In this document: one piece after another, positions 56,064 to 64,000 of the stretch
Layout of the letters: each line of letters opens with the position of its first letter
How positions within the stretch are numbered: the stretch's first letter is position 1
Assembly: GCA_963722175.1 (NCBI GenBank)
Contig: CAVRKA010000004.1
Span: 248,001 to 312,000, forward strand
Direction: 5' to 3'
DNA: 64,000 nt
DNA from: WHSW01 sp963722175
GTDB lineage: Bacteria > Actinomycetota > Thermoleophilia > Solirubrobacterales > 70-9
Notes under the pieces: generated by a model
Told to the model about the DNA's origin: nothing
Database searches by the model: none
The model's input: only the letters and a program-made list of their open reading frames with translations
Translations under genes and position numbers: made by a program

Positions 56064-58250
56064 ATGCAGGGGGCAGGCTGGATCACCCGCGGGCTCACGA
56101 TCGGGATCGTGGCCGTCGCGCTGGTCGCCGCGGCTCCCGCCGCGGCGGACGTCGTGCGCTGCGCCGGGCCGGCCCGGGCCGACGCCGCCGGGACCCCGGA
56201 ACTGCTCACCGGATGCGGGCGGCTCGATTTGTCGCTCGGCGCGGGCAACCTGGCCCGGCGGGCGCTTGATCGCCTCGCCCCGGCCCTCGGCGTCGACCCG
56301 TCCGACTTCTCCGTCGCCGACGCGGCGCGCGGACCGGCCGGGCGCACCGTGCGCCTGCAGCAAAGGCTCGGCGGCGTTCCGGTGTTCAACGGCCAGATCG
56401 TGCTCGGCGTCAGCGACGGAGGCGCCCTGCGCTGGGTGCGAAGCAGCGCCACCGGCGACTCACCGGCCTCTCTGCGGCCTCGCGTGAGTGCCGCCGACGC
56501 GCTCTCCGCGGCCGCCCGGGCGACCGGCGGCGGCGCCCTGCGGCTTGCGGCGACGACCGACCTGGTCGTCTACCCGCGGGGCGCCGAGAGCGTGCTCGCC
56601 TGGCACGTGGTGCTCCCGACCTTGGCCCCGGCCGACTGGAACGTGATCGTCGACGCGACCTCGGGCGCTCCGATCGCCTCCTGGGACGCGATCGCCGACG
56701 CCAACTCGGCCTCGATCTACGACCCCAGCCCGGTTCAGGCCGCGGGCACCTACACGGGCTTCGCCGACGGCAACGACGCGGACACCGCGGCGCTGACCGC
56801 GGCTCGGACCACCGGCTTCCCGCTCACCCATCTGAACCCCTCGGTCGACACCCTCAGGGGCGACTTCGCCAACCTCACCGGCGGCTCGATCGACGGGCCG
56901 CTTCCGTACACGCCCGGAGCCGCACATTCGGCGACCCGCGACTACAACTTCACCCGCAGCGACGACCGCTTCGAGGAGGCGAGCACCTACGCCTCGATCA
57001 ACGGCGCCCAGAGCCTGATCCAGAGCCTCGGCTTCACGAACGCGAACAACCGGTCGATCCCGATCGACGTCCACTACTACTCGATCGACAACTCGTTCTA
57101 CTCCAGCGCCGACCACGGATTGCACTTCGGTGACGGCGGCGTCGACGACGCCGAGGACGCCGACATCGTCCTGCACGAGTACGGCCACTCGATCCAGGAC
57201 AACCAGGTGCCGGGCTTCGGGCCGGCCTCCGACACCGAGCAGCGCGCGATCGGCGAGGGGTTCGGAGACTTCCTCGCGGCGATCTACTACTCGAACCGCG
57301 GCAACGCCACCTACCAGTCGACCCGCCGCTACTGCGTCGGCGACTGGGACGCCGTCTCCTACAACCCGTTCAGCGGGGCGAACAACGGCAGCGGCTGCCT
57401 GCGCTGGACCGACGGCACCGACGAGTCCGGCGGCGCCGACATCGGCCAGTACCCCGGGACGCCCTCGGAGGAGCACAACGACGGCCGCTACTGGTCGGCG
57501 GCGATGACCTGCATCTTCGAGGGCCTGGGCGGGAACGCCCAGGCGCGCAGCGACGTCATCCGCCTGGTGATCGCCCACAACGCGCTGCTCGTCCCCGACG
57601 ACTCCGACAACGCCTTCGAGGACTCCGTCGCGGCGCTCCGGGTCGCCGACCAGAACCTGTCCGGAGGCATCCACATCGGGCTGATCAACAATTGCGCCTT
57701 CGCCCGGCGCCTGATCAACACCCTGCCGCCCTCCGACACGACCCCGCCGCAGGTCCAGCCGGTCGTCAGCCCGGCGGCGCCGGACGGGGCCAACGGCTTC
57801 TACCGCGGCAACGTGAGCGTCAACTGGCAGGTAAGCGATCCCGAGAGCTCGGTCACCACCTCCGGCTGCGACCCGGTGACGATCGTCACCGACACGCCCG
57901 GGACCACCCTCACGTGCACCGCGACCAGCGCGGGCGGCGTGACCTCGCAGTCAGCGACGCTGAAGCGCGACGCGACCGCGCCGGAGACCGAGATCACCTC
58001 CGGTCCGAAGGCGAAGACCAAGAAGGCCAAGGCGACGTTCGCGTTCACGAGCTCCGACCCGGGGGCGAGCTTCGAGTGCGCCCTCGACGGCAAGCCGTTC
58101 GGGCCGTGCAGCTCGCCGACCACGGTCAGGGTGAAGAAGGGCAAGCACGAGCTCGAGGTCCGGGCCGTCGACCAGGCCGGGAACGCGGACGCCAGCCCCG
58201 ACCGCCAGTCCTGGAAGCGCAAGAAGAAGAAGCGGCGCCGGCGGCACTAG
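56064..58250 (+). CDS. Secreted M36 (fungalysin)-like metalloprotease
   Basis: A 728-residue exported zinc protease. Signal peptide ~1-28 (ending PAAA), an FTP-type propeptide (LGGVPVFNGQIVLGV), then the catalytic domain. It has H371-E-Y-G-H375 (VLHEYGHSIQDNQ) and the third ligand near Glu398 (GEGFGDFLAA), the gluzincin pattern of M36/M4. Two Ig-like modules follow (TPPQVQPVVSPAAPDGANG and TAPETEITSGPKAK), then a strongly basic tail (KRKKKKRRRRH). ATG 56064 follows GAGGGTGG. The last Ig-like module resembles the end of the protein at 3-1751. Confidence 0.88.
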   Translation: MQGAGWITRGLTIGIVAVALVAAAPAAADVVRCAGPARADAAGTPELLTGCGRLDLSLGAGNLARRALDRLAPALGVDPSDFSVADAARGPAGRTVRLQQRLGGVPVFNGQIVLGVSDGGALRWVRSSATGDSPASLRPRVSAADALSAAARATGGGALRLAATTDLVVYPRGAESVLAWHVVLPTLAPADWNVIVDATSGAPIASWDAIADANSASIYDPSPVQAAGTYTGFADGNDADTAALTAARTTGFPLTHLNPSVDTLRGDFANLTGGSIDGPLPYTPGAAHSATRDYNFTRSDDRFEEASTYASINGAQSLIQSLGFTNANNRSIPIDVHYYSIDNSFYSSADHGLHFGDGGVDDAEDADIVLHEYGHSIQDNQVPGFGPASDTEQRAIGEGFGDFLAAIYYSNRGNATYQSTRRYCVGDWDAVSYNPFSGANNGSGCLRWTDGTDESGGADIGQYPGTPSEEHNDGRYWSAAMTCIFEGLGGNAQARSDVIRLVIAHNALLVPDDSDNAFEDSVAALRVADQNLSGGIHIGLINNCAFARRLINTLPPSDTTPPQVQPVVSPAAPDGANGFYRGNVSVNWQVSDPESSVTTSGCDPVTIVTDTPGTTLTCTATSAGGVTSQSATLKRDATAPETEITSGPKAKTKKAKATFAFTSSDPGASFECALDGKPFGPCSSPTTVRVKKGKHELEVRAVDQAGNADASPDRQSWKRKKKKRRRRH

Positions 58251-58266
58251 CCGGGCCGGCCGCTCG

Positions 58267-59139
58267 CTAGCTGCCCGGTTCGTCGAGCTCCGGTAGGCCC
58301 TCGTCGGTGGTCGAGGCCTCGGCGTAGAGGCGGCGCGGGATCCGCCCGGCGCGACGGGCCTCGTAACCGGCCTCGACCGCCTTGCGCATCGCACTCGCCA
58401 TCCGCGCCGGGTCGGCGGCGCGCGAGACGGCGCTCGCCAGCAGAACGGCGTCGCAGCCGAGCTCCATCGCCAGCGCCGCGTCCGAGGCGGTGCCGATCCC
58501 GGCGTCGCAGATCACCGGCACCGAGGCGCCCTCGACGATGATCCGCAGGTTGTAGGGGTTGCGGATCCCGCTGCCCGAGCCGATCGGCGAGCCGAGCGGC
58601 ATCACCGCGGCGCAGCCCGCCTCCTCCAACCTGCGAGCAAGGATCGGGTCGTCGTTGGTGTACGGCAGGACCGTGAAGCCGTCAGCGATCAGCGCCTCCG
58701 CGGCGCTCAGCAACTCCGGCGCGTCGGGCAGCAGGGTCCGGTCGTCGCCGATCACCTCGAGCTTCACCCAGTCGGTCTCGAACGCCTCCCGCGCCAGCTG
58801 CGCGGTGCGGATCGCGTCGCGGGCCGTGTAGCACCCGGCTGTATTCGGGAGACAGAACAGCCCGAGCCGCTCGATCAGGTCGACCAGGGAACCCTGTGCC
58901 GCAGGGTCGACGCGGCGCAACGCGACGGTGACGATCTCGGTCCCCGACGCCTCGAGCGCCGCCTCCATCTGGCTCAACGACCTGAACCCCCCCGTCCCAA
59001 CGATCAGCCGCGAGGTCCATTCCCGACCGCCGAGCTGCCAGCCGGCGGGGGCGGGGGAAGCGTCCGGAGGAATATCCGCAGCGGAGCGAGGACGTTCCGA
59101 CGGGCGACTTCCCCCGCTCCTGACGCGTGCCTCAGCCAC
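58267..59139 (-). CDS. thiG: Thiazole synthase
   Basis: ThiG condenses deoxyxylulose phosphate, dehydroglycine and ThiS-thiocarboxylate to the thiazole of thiamine. The 290-residue product has the TIM-barrel signatures LIVGTGGFRS, CLPNTAGCYTARDA, WVKLEVIGDDRTLLPD (Schiff-base Lys), VMPLGSPIGSGSGIRNP and DAGIGTASDAALAMELG. It starts at GTG 59139 overlapping the thiS stop. The first ~36 residues (Arg/Ser/Pro/Ala-rich) have no counterpart in other ThiG proteins and coincide with a hairpin element (59051-59117). Confidence 0.94.
   Translation of the reverse strand: MAEARVRSGGSRPSERPRSAADIPPDASPAPAGWQLGGREWTSRLIVGTGGFRSLSQMEAALEASGTEIVTVALRRVDPAAQGSLVDLIERLGLFCLPNTAGCYTARDAIRTAQLAREAFETDWVKLEVIGDDRTLLPDAPELLSAAEALIADGFTVLPYTNDDPILARRLEEAGCAAVMPLGSPIGSGSGIRNPYNLRIIVEGASVPVICDAGIGTASDAALAMELGCDAVLLASAVSRAADPARMASAMRKAVEAGYEARRAGRIPRRLYAEASTTDEGLPELDEPGS
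59051..59117 (+). repeat. Divergent hairpin element (copy 7) in the 5' end of thiG
   Basis: GCGGGGGAAG (59051-59060) and CTTCCCCCGC (59108-59117) are perfectly complementary over 10 bases. Inside is CCGCAGCGGAGCGAGGA (59076-59092), which aligns to the core of copy 2 with one base pair removed from the inner stem and loop GAA changed to GGA. It is translated, on the other strand, as the N-terminal extension of ThiG. Relationship to copies 1-6 is likely but not certain. Confidence 0.45.
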
Positions 59140-59338
59140 CTTGAATCGCCCCCACGATCTCGACCCGTTGTCCATTGGTGAGCACGGTGTGCTCCCAGGC
59201 GCTGCGGGGGACGACTTCTCCGTCGACCGCAACGGCAACGCCCCGACGGTCGCCAACGGCCCCAGCTCGAGCCACAACGGAAGAGACAGTGGCCGGGTCG
59301 TCGAGCTCGACCCGCTCGCCGTTGACTTCAATCGTCAT
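59132..59338 (-). CDS. thiS: Sulfur carrier protein ThiS
   Basis: A 68-residue ubiquitin-fold protein that carries sulfur as a C-terminal thiocarboxylate for ThiG. It begins MTIEVNGERVELDDPATVSS, contains VAVAVDGEVVPRSAWEHTVL, and ends with the required Gly-Gly (VGAIQGG). ATG 59338 overlaps the thiO stop (ATGA), and its stop overlaps the thiG start. Confidence 0.95.
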   Translation of the reverse strand: MTIEVNGERVELDDPATVSSVVARAGAVGDRRGVAVAVDGEVVPRSAWEHTVLTNGQRVEIVGAIQGG

Positions 59339-60444
59339 TGGGCCACCGCCTCCCGGTCGCCCGTGAGCAGAGATGCGACCCGGTCGGCGGTGAGGGGGGC
59401 CAGGAGGATGCCGTTGCGGAAGTGCCCGGTGGCGAGGATCAGCCCCTCGATCGCCCCGGGGCCGATCAGCGGCACGTTGTCCGGGGTCGCCGGGCGCAGG
59501 CCGGCGATCGCCTCGACCAGCTCGAGCTCGGCGATCTCCGGCAGCGTCCGATAGGCCTCGCGCAGCAGCTCGTGGATCCCGCCCGCGGTCACCCGGGTGT
59601 CGAAGCCGAGCTCCTCGACCGTCGCGCCGACGATCAGGCGCCCGTCGGGCCGGGGGACGGAATAGCAACGCTCGCCCCCGACGATCCGCTTGCAGACGGG
59701 ATGCGATGGCGACCCGGCGAGGGTGAGGATCTGCCCCTTGACCGGCCGGACCTGCGGGCGGGCCTCGGCCGGGAGCCATTCGGCGGCCGACCACGAACCG
59801 GCTGCGAGCACGACCGCCGCGGCATGACGCTCGGCCCCCTGCTTGGTTCGAACCCCGACCAGGCGGTCGCCCTCGAGGATCGCCCCGTCGACCTCGGCGA
59901 TCTCGATCCGCCCGCCGGCGGCCTCGAGCGCCGGGACGAGCGCAGCGATCGTCTCCCTCGGGTCGACCGCGGCCTCGTGCGGAGCGTGCACTCCACCGCG
60001 CCCGCCGCCGGCGAGCCCCGGCTCGAGCTCGCGGCAGGCACTCGGCGCGAGCCATTCCGCGGCGAGCCCATGCGAGCGCATCAGATCGAATCGCCGCCGG
60101 AGGTCGGCGGCCTCGTCGCCGTCGAGGGCGATGTGCAGGGTCCCGAGCTCGAGGTACCCGACCTCCCGCCCGCCGGCCGCGGCGAGCTCGGTGGCGAACC
60201 GCGGCCACAGCCGGTGCGAGGCGAGCCCGAGCTCGAGCAGGCGGTCTTCGCCCCAGGTCGTCTCGCTGATCGGGGCCAGCATCCCGGCGGCGACGTTCGA
60301 GGCCCCCGCCCCGGGGCGCTCGCGTTCGATCACGAGCACGTCGAGCCCCCGCTCGGCGGCGCGCCAGGCGCAGGCGAGGCCGACGATGCCGGCGCCGACG
60401 ACGATCGCGTCATATCGCTGTGCGCTGTTCTGTGCCTGGGGCAA
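59335..60444 (-). CDS. thiO: Glycine oxidase ThiO
   Basis: ThiO is an FAD enzyme that oxidises glycine to dehydroglycine (iminoacetate) for thiazole synthesis. The 369-residue product opens with the FAD-binding YDAIVVGAGIVGLACAWRAAERG and has GASNVAAGMLAPISE, RPVKGQILTL and GLRPATPDNVPLIGP near the C-terminus. The start is TTG 60444 with AAGGA four bases upstream, placed just downstream of the TPP riboswitch. A longer in-frame extension would run through the riboswitch and is rejected. Confidence 0.93.
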   Translation of the reverse strand: MPQAQNSAQRYDAIVVGAGIVGLACAWRAAERGLDVLVIERERPGAGASNVAAGMLAPISETTWGEDRLLELGLASHRLWPRFATELAAAGGREVGYLELGTLHIALDGDEAADLRRRFDLMRSHGLAAEWLAPSACRELEPGLAGGGRGGVHAPHEAAVDPRETIAALVPALEAAGGRIEIAEVDGAILEGDRLVGVRTKQGAERHAAAVVLAAGSWSAAEWLPAEARPQVRPVKGQILTLAGSPSHPVCKRIVGGERCYSVPRPDGRLIVGATVEELGFDTRVTAGGIHELLREAYRTLPEIAELELVEAIAGLRPATPDNVPLIGPGAIEGLILATGHFRNGILLAPLTADRVASLLTGDREAVAQ

Positions 60445-60469
60445 AACGTCCTTCCCGGGCGGCGGACCT

Positions 60470-60566
60470 TCGATCGTCCCTGCGCCGGCATTACCCGGAT
60501 CAGGTTCAGACGGTCGGCGGCCCGTTGCCGCCCTCTCAGCCCACGCGGTGGGGCTCCCGTTCTCGT
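60470..60566 (-). ncRNA. TPP riboswitch (THI element)
   Basis: Read on the - strand, the conserved core is present: CGGGAGCCCC, GTGGGCTGAGAGGG, then CTGAACCTGATCCGGGTAAT and GCCGGCGCAGGGA. These match the thi box (CUGAGA and ACCUGAUCNGGNUAAUNCCNGCGNAGGGA). It lies directly before thiO and should shut down the thiOSG operon when thiamine pyrophosphate is bound. The short distance to the thiO ribosome-binding site (about 20 bases) suggests control of translation initiation. Confidence 0.95.
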
Positions 60567-60583
60567 TCAAGATACTCCCCGCG

Positions 60584-61630
60584 ATGACAAACCCGAGGCT
60601 CGAGACGATCGAGCGCTTCTTCAGCACCTGGGGCACCGGGGACGTGGACGCGGCGCTGAAGCTGGCCACCGACGACGTCGTCATGGACCGCTCCGGCTCC
60701 AGAGGGCCCTTCCGCGGCGTCGTGCGGGGCCACGATGAGATCCGGGCGGCGAACGCGGAGTACCGCGACCCGATCGGTGGCATGACCTGGCGCTCGCAGC
60801 GCGTGCGGACGGTCGGCCGCGATTTCGCGGCGGTCGAGAGCGAGGTCTCGATCGAGGGCCGCTCGAGCGGGATCAACGTCGTCGCCCACGGCGGCTGGCT
60901 TGTCCGCTTCGAGGGCGAGCTGGTCGCCGAGGGCGTTCTGCACCAGAACTTCGAGGAGGCGCTCGGCGAGGCGAGGCGTCGTGCCGTGGCGGCCGCCCGC
61001 CTCTACTTCGTGTGCGACGCCCAGCCCCACGGCAACGATCCCGGTCCCCTGCTCGAGGCGGCGATCGCCGGCGGGGTCGACGTGATCCAGCTGCGCGAGA
61101 AGGCGCCGCGCTGCGCCGAGGAGCTGATCGCGTTCGCCGACCCGTTCGCGCGCGCGGCTCGCGAATTCGGCGCCCTCTTCTTCCTCAACGACGAGCCGGA
61201 GCTCGTCGCCGCGTGCGACGCCGACGGCGTCCACGTCGGCCAGGACGACGAGCCTGTGTCGGCGGCGCGCGCGGCGGCCGGTGAGGGGGCGCTCGTGGGC
61301 CTCTCGACCCACTCGCCGGAGCAGTTCGACGCCGCCGTCGCTGCGCCCGGAGACGCCCGGCCCGATCAGGTCAGCGCCGGGCCGGTCTGGGCGACGCCGA
61401 CCAAGCCGGGACGGCCGCCCGCCGGGCTCGGACTGATCGAGCACGCGGCGCATGCGGGTGACGATCCGCCGTGGTTTGCGATCGGCGGCATCAACGCCAC
61501 CAACGTCAGCGAGGTCGTCGCCGCCGGTGCCCCGCGGATCGTCGTCGTGCGGGCGCTCCGTGACGCCGACGACCCCGAAACCGCGGCGCGCGAGCTGCGG
61601 GCGGCGCTCGCGGAGAGCTCCGGGGGCTAG
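60584..61630 (+). CDS. thiE: NTF2-like domain fused to thiamine-phosphate synthase
   Basis: A 348-residue frame encodes two domains. Residues ~1-125 are an NTF2/SnoaL-like fold (TIERFFSTWGTGDVDAALKLATDDVVMDR, GHDEIRAANAEY, GWLVRFEGELVAEGVLHQNF). Residues ~135-348 are ThiE, joining HMP-PP and thiazole phosphate to TMP: LYFVCDAQPHG, GGVDVIQLREKAP, FFLNDEPELVAACDADGVHVGQDD, ATPTKPG and WFAIGGINATN. ThiE might also start at GTG 60986. GATACT lies 7 bases before ATG. It is divergent from thiOSG, with the riboswitch 17 bases away. Confidence 0.9.
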   Translation: MTNPRLETIERFFSTWGTGDVDAALKLATDDVVMDRSGSRGPFRGVVRGHDEIRAANAEYRDPIGGMTWRSQRVRTVGRDFAAVESEVSIEGRSSGINVVAHGGWLVRFEGELVAEGVLHQNFEEALGEARRRAVAAARLYFVCDAQPHGNDPGPLLEAAIAGGVDVIQLREKAPRCAEELIAFADPFARAAREFGALFFLNDEPELVAACDADGVHVGQDDEPVSAARAAAGEGALVGLSTHSPEQFDAAVAAPGDARPDQVSAGPVWATPTKPGRPPAGLGLIEHAAHAGDDPPWFAIGGINATNVSEVVAAGAPRIVVVRALRDADDPETAARELRAALAESSGG

Positions 61631-61641
61631 CCTCCCCGACG

Positions 61642-62217
61642 ATGGCCAGCAGCCGCGAACGCAAGCGCGCCGAGCGGCGCAAGCGCAAGGACCGCGGCAA
61701 CGAGCGGCGCGCCGAGCTGGCCGCCAAGCGCGAGGCGATGGCCGACCGCACCGAGGCCAAGAACGAGGCGGCACGGGCCGAGCTCGAGCCGCTCGAGGCG
61801 GGCGAGCGCCCGCTGGTTGTGACGATCGGGGCGATCGTCTCGGCGCTGATCGCGGTCTCGAGCATCGTCGGCTGGCTCGCCGGGGTCGAGGTGCGCAGGT
61901 TCGGCAGCGACGGGATCCAGCAGGGGGAGGGCGAGGCGCCGCTCGCCTCGGTGATCGCGGTCGTCGCGCTGATGGGGACGATGGCCTACGGGATGTGGCG
62001 GTCTCGCTACTGGGCGGTGCTCGGATTCCAGGCGCTGCTCGTGCTCGTCCTGGTCGGTGGCTCGCTCGGGCTCGTGCAGGCGACCGCGTGGCCGCAGGCG
62101 ATCGGAACGACGGTGCTGATCGTCGCCGCGGGCACGCTCTTCTACTTCATGATCAAGGCGATGGCGCGGATCCAGATGCCACAGCGCCCGGGATCTGAGA
62201 CCCCCTCCGGGGACTAG
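61642..62217 (+). CDS. Membrane protein of unknown function with charged N-terminus
   Basis: A 191-residue protein. The first ~45 residues are very rich in Arg, Lys, Glu and Ala (SSRERKRAERRKRKDRGNER) and probably helical. Four transmembrane segments follow (~58-80, 100-118, 124-145 and 150-170). TAGCCT (61628-61633) lies 8 bases before ATG; no Shine-Dalgarno. No family was recognised. The 184 bases between it and lpdA hold no gene that I can support. Confidence 0.75.
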   Translation: MASSRERKRAERRKRKDRGNERRAELAAKREAMADRTEAKNEAARAELEPLEAGERPLVVTIGAIVSALIAVSSIVGWLAGVEVRRFGSDGIQQGEGEAPLASVIAVVALMGTMAYGMWRSRYWAVLGFQALLVLVLVGGSLGLVQATAWPQAIGTTVLIVAAGTLFYFMIKAMARIQMPQRPGSETPSGD

Positions 62218-62401
62218 AGGGCTGATGTGGGCTATCCACGCACGCGGATGACGCGTCTGGCACGGCGCTGGACCGGAACCCGCGGGGCGACGCACGCAGC
62301 GCTGCTGCGCGCGTACCCCGCGTACACCGCCCAGCTTGGCCAGCCGCGCCCCCGCGCACGCGCCTAACCCCCATCAACCCTCTCGCTATAGAGTCGGCCG
62401 C

Positions 62402-63769
62402 ATGGCTGATTCCTTTGACGTGATCGTGATCGGGGGCGGTCCCGGCGGCTACCACGCCGCGATCCGCGCCGCCCAGCTCGGCAAGACGACCGCGGTCGTC
62501 GAGGCGGACAAGCCCGGGGGGCGCTGCCTCAACTACGCCTGCATCCCGGCGAAGACGATGCTGCACACGGCCGAGCTCTTCGACCACGCCCAGAACTCGG
62601 CTGAGCTCGGGGTCACGGTGAAGGGCGCGGCGCTCGACTGGAAGGCGCTCGCCGAGCGGCGGGCGAACGTTTCCGAGACGCTCTCGGGCGGCGTCAAGAT
62701 GCTCTGGGACAAGAACAAAGTGACGCTGATCGAGGGCAAGGGCGCCCTCGACGCCGACGCCAACGTGGTCGTCGACGGGACCACGTACGAGGCCGGCGCG
62801 GTCGTGCTCGCCACCGGCTCGGTCGCGCTCGCGATCCCCGGGGTCGAGTTCGGAGACCGGATCGTCGACACCTGGGGCGCCTGGTCGCTCGAGACTCTTC
62901 CGAAGTCGATCGGGGTCGTCGGCGCCGGCGCCTCGGGAGCCGAGATCGCGTCGGGCTACGTCCGCTACGGGACCGACGTGACGCTGATCGAGATGCTGCC
63001 GCAGATCCTCCCCGCCGAGGACAAGGACGTCGTCAGGGTCGTCGACCGGGTGTTCAAGAAGCAGGGAATGACCGTGCTCACGGGCAATCCGATCACCGAC
63101 GTCGAGGCGGGCGCGAAGTCGGTGAAGGCGAAGGTCGGCGACGAGGCGATCGAGGTCGAGTACCTGGCGATCGCCGGCGGCCGGGCCCCGGACACCGAGG
63201 GCCTCGGCCTCGACGCCGCCGGGGTCAAGGTCGGCGACGGCGGCAGGGTCGAGATCGACGAGTTCCAGCGAACCTCGAACCCGAAGGTCTACGCGATCGG
63301 CGACCTCGTCCGCGGGCCGGCGCTCGCGCACAAGGCCCAGGAGGAGGGCGTGGTCGCGGCCGAGACGATCGCGGGCGCCCCGACGCATCCGATCGACCCC
63401 GACCTGGTCGCGGGCGCGACCTTCTGCCACCCGCAGGTGGCGAGCGTCGGGCTGACGGAGCAGCAGGCCAAGGACGCCGGCAAGGACGTCAAGGTCGGGC
63501 GGATGAAGCTCGGCGGGGTCGGCGCCGCGGCCGTGTACGACGACCGCGACGGGATCGTCAAGCTCGTCATCGACACCGAGTACGGCGAGATCCTCGGCGC
63601 CCATGTGGTCGGCAACCGCGCCTGCGACATGATCAGCGAGCTCGTCGACACGATCGCGCTCGAGGGCGGGTATCAGGAGCTCGCCCGGATCATCCATCCC
63701 CATCCGACGATCTCCGAGGCGATCCTCGACGCTGCCCGCGCCGTCGACGGCTGGGCGATCCACCAGTAG
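62402..63769 (+). CDS. lpdA: Dihydrolipoyl dehydrogenase
   Basis: The E3 flavoenzyme of 2-oxoacid dehydrogenase complexes, which reoxidises dihydrolipoamide with NAD+. The 455-residue product has the FAD motif VIVIGGGPGGYHAAIRAAQLG, the redox disulfide C42-LNYA-C47 (GGRCLNYACIPAK; one Gly of the usual motif replaced), the NAD motif IGVVGAGASGAEIASGY, and the C-terminal His-Glu pair in HPHPTISEAI. ATG 62402 is fixed by TAGAGT (62389-62394) 7 bases upstream. No other complex subunit is nearby. Confidence 0.92.
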   Translation: MADSFDVIVIGGGPGGYHAAIRAAQLGKTTAVVEADKPGGRCLNYACIPAKTMLHTAELFDHAQNSAELGVTVKGAALDWKALAERRANVSETLSGGVKMLWDKNKVTLIEGKGALDADANVVVDGTTYEAGAVVLATGSVALAIPGVEFGDRIVDTWGAWSLETLPKSIGVVGAGASGAEIASGYVRYGTDVTLIEMLPQILPAEDKDVVRVVDRVFKKQGMTVLTGNPITDVEAGAKSVKAKVGDEAIEVEYLAIAGGRAPDTEGLGLDAAGVKVGDGGRVEIDEFQRTSNPKVYAIGDLVRGPALAHKAQEEGVVAAETIAGAPTHPIDPDLVAGATFCHPQVASVGLTEQQAKDAGKDVKVGRMKLGGVGAAAVYDDRDGIVKLVIDTEYGEILGAHVVGNRACDMISELVDTIALEGGYQELARIIHPHPTISEAILDAARAVDGWAIHQ

Positions 63770-63780
63770 CGCGAAGCCGC

Positions 63781-64000
63781 GTGGGCTCGCGCTCGCTCTT
63801 CTACTACGACCTCGGATCCCCGTACGCCTACCTCGCCGCCGAGCGGATCGCTCGCGTGTTCGACGAGGCCGGCGCCGAGCAGCCGGAGTGGCAGCCGGTC
63901 TTGCTCGGCGCCCTGTTCGGTCGCTTCGGCCGCGACTCGTGGGCGAACGGGCCCGAACGCGACCAAGGGCTGCGCGAGGTCGAGCGCCGGGCGCAGGCCT
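63781..64000 (+). CDS. DsbA-family / 2-hydroxychromene-2-carboxylate isomerase-like protein (3' truncated)
   Basis: The frame opens with GTG 63781 and runs off the window. SRSLFYYDLGSPYAYLAAERIARVFDEAGA followed by QPVLLGALFGRFGRDSW matches the thioredoxin-fold family of GST-kappa/HCCA isomerase-like DsbA proteins. The SPYAYL motif replaces the CxxC found in true DsbA, so oxidase activity is unlikely. It starts 11 bases after lpdA. Confidence 0.8.
   Translation, partial: MGSRSLFYYDLGSPYAYLAAERIARVFDEAGAEQPEWQPVLLGALFGRFGRDSWANGPERDQGLREVERRAQA

Noticed and set aside
59335..60876. N-terminal extension of thiO through the riboswitch
   Set aside because: The extension would translate the TPP riboswitch and the antisense of the NTF2-ThiE gene; family homology begins at YDAIVVG.
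62218..62401. Possible small gene or structured RNA between 61642-62217 and lpdA
   Set aside because: No frame with a plausible start and signal, and no clear palindrome, apart from the TAGAGT promoter element used by lpdA.
62153..63763. Long antisense frame opposite lpdA
   Set aside because: Arg/Asp/Val-rich shadow without domain features; lpdA is complete on the + strand.

Overview
The window is a high-GC chromosomal segment from an actinobacterium. Gene content (dispersed purine genes, HAIR-like sequence at clpB, DUF2510 protein, Rrf2 regulators, many secreted proteins with Ig-like, FG-GAP or RTX repeats) and use of GTG/TTG starts fit the Thermoleophilia/Solirubrobacterales part of the phylum. 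That placement is inference; no rRNA or other taxonomic marker is present. No phage, plasmid, insertion sequence or CRISPR array was seen, and no stretch longer than 300 bases lacks a gene.

Layout. 1-6.5 kb: a truncated beta-helix surface protein, clpB, and an FG-GAP/RTX secreted protein. 6.5-38 kb: de novo purine genes purD, purE, purB, purC, a purS-purQ fusion, purL, purF, purN and purH, all on the + strand but interrupted by other genes (P450 and fatty-acid desaturase, TetR and membrane protein, RecQ, a molybdopterin oxidoreductase). purM and purK are not in the window. Embedded between purC and purL is an island of five PAPS-type sulfotransferases and two glycosyltransferases, with a third glycosyltransferase paralogue upstream, which suggests synthesis of a sulfated cell-surface glycan or lipid. 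38.8-39.5 kb: tRNA-Lys(UUU) and an HNH protein. 40-46.4 kb: an HExxH metalloprotease-like protein and two divergent subtilases. 46.4-54.3 kb: sulfur genes, namely a sulfate ABC transporter (binding lipoprotein, CysT, CysW, CysA, plus a 43-residue membrane protein) with a divergent Rrf2 regulator, then ArsR / metallo-beta-lactamase-rhodanese / ferritin-like genes divergent from a TauE-type permease. 54.3-58.3 kb: a PhoD-like phosphatase and an M36-like metalloprotease. 58.3-61.6 kb: thiO-thiS-thiG behind a TPP riboswitch, divergent from an NTF2-ThiE fusion. 61.6-64 kb: a membrane protein, lpdA and the start of a DsbA-family gene.

The most unusual signal is a family of small imperfect palindromes (about 37-40 bp) with a conserved 19-nt core closed by arms that differ from copy to copy but stay complementary. 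Six clear copies lie inside or at the edges of glycosyltransferase genes, in the purS-purQ junction and in purL, and a seventh, more divergent one lies in the 5' end of thiG. Where they are inside genes they are translated in frame as Gly/Pro/Ala-rich linkers. Other observations: many starts lack a Shine-Dalgarno sequence and have TANNNT 7-8 nt upstream (leaderless-type promoters), three genes appear frameshifted near their N-termini, and several clean operators and hairpins were found.
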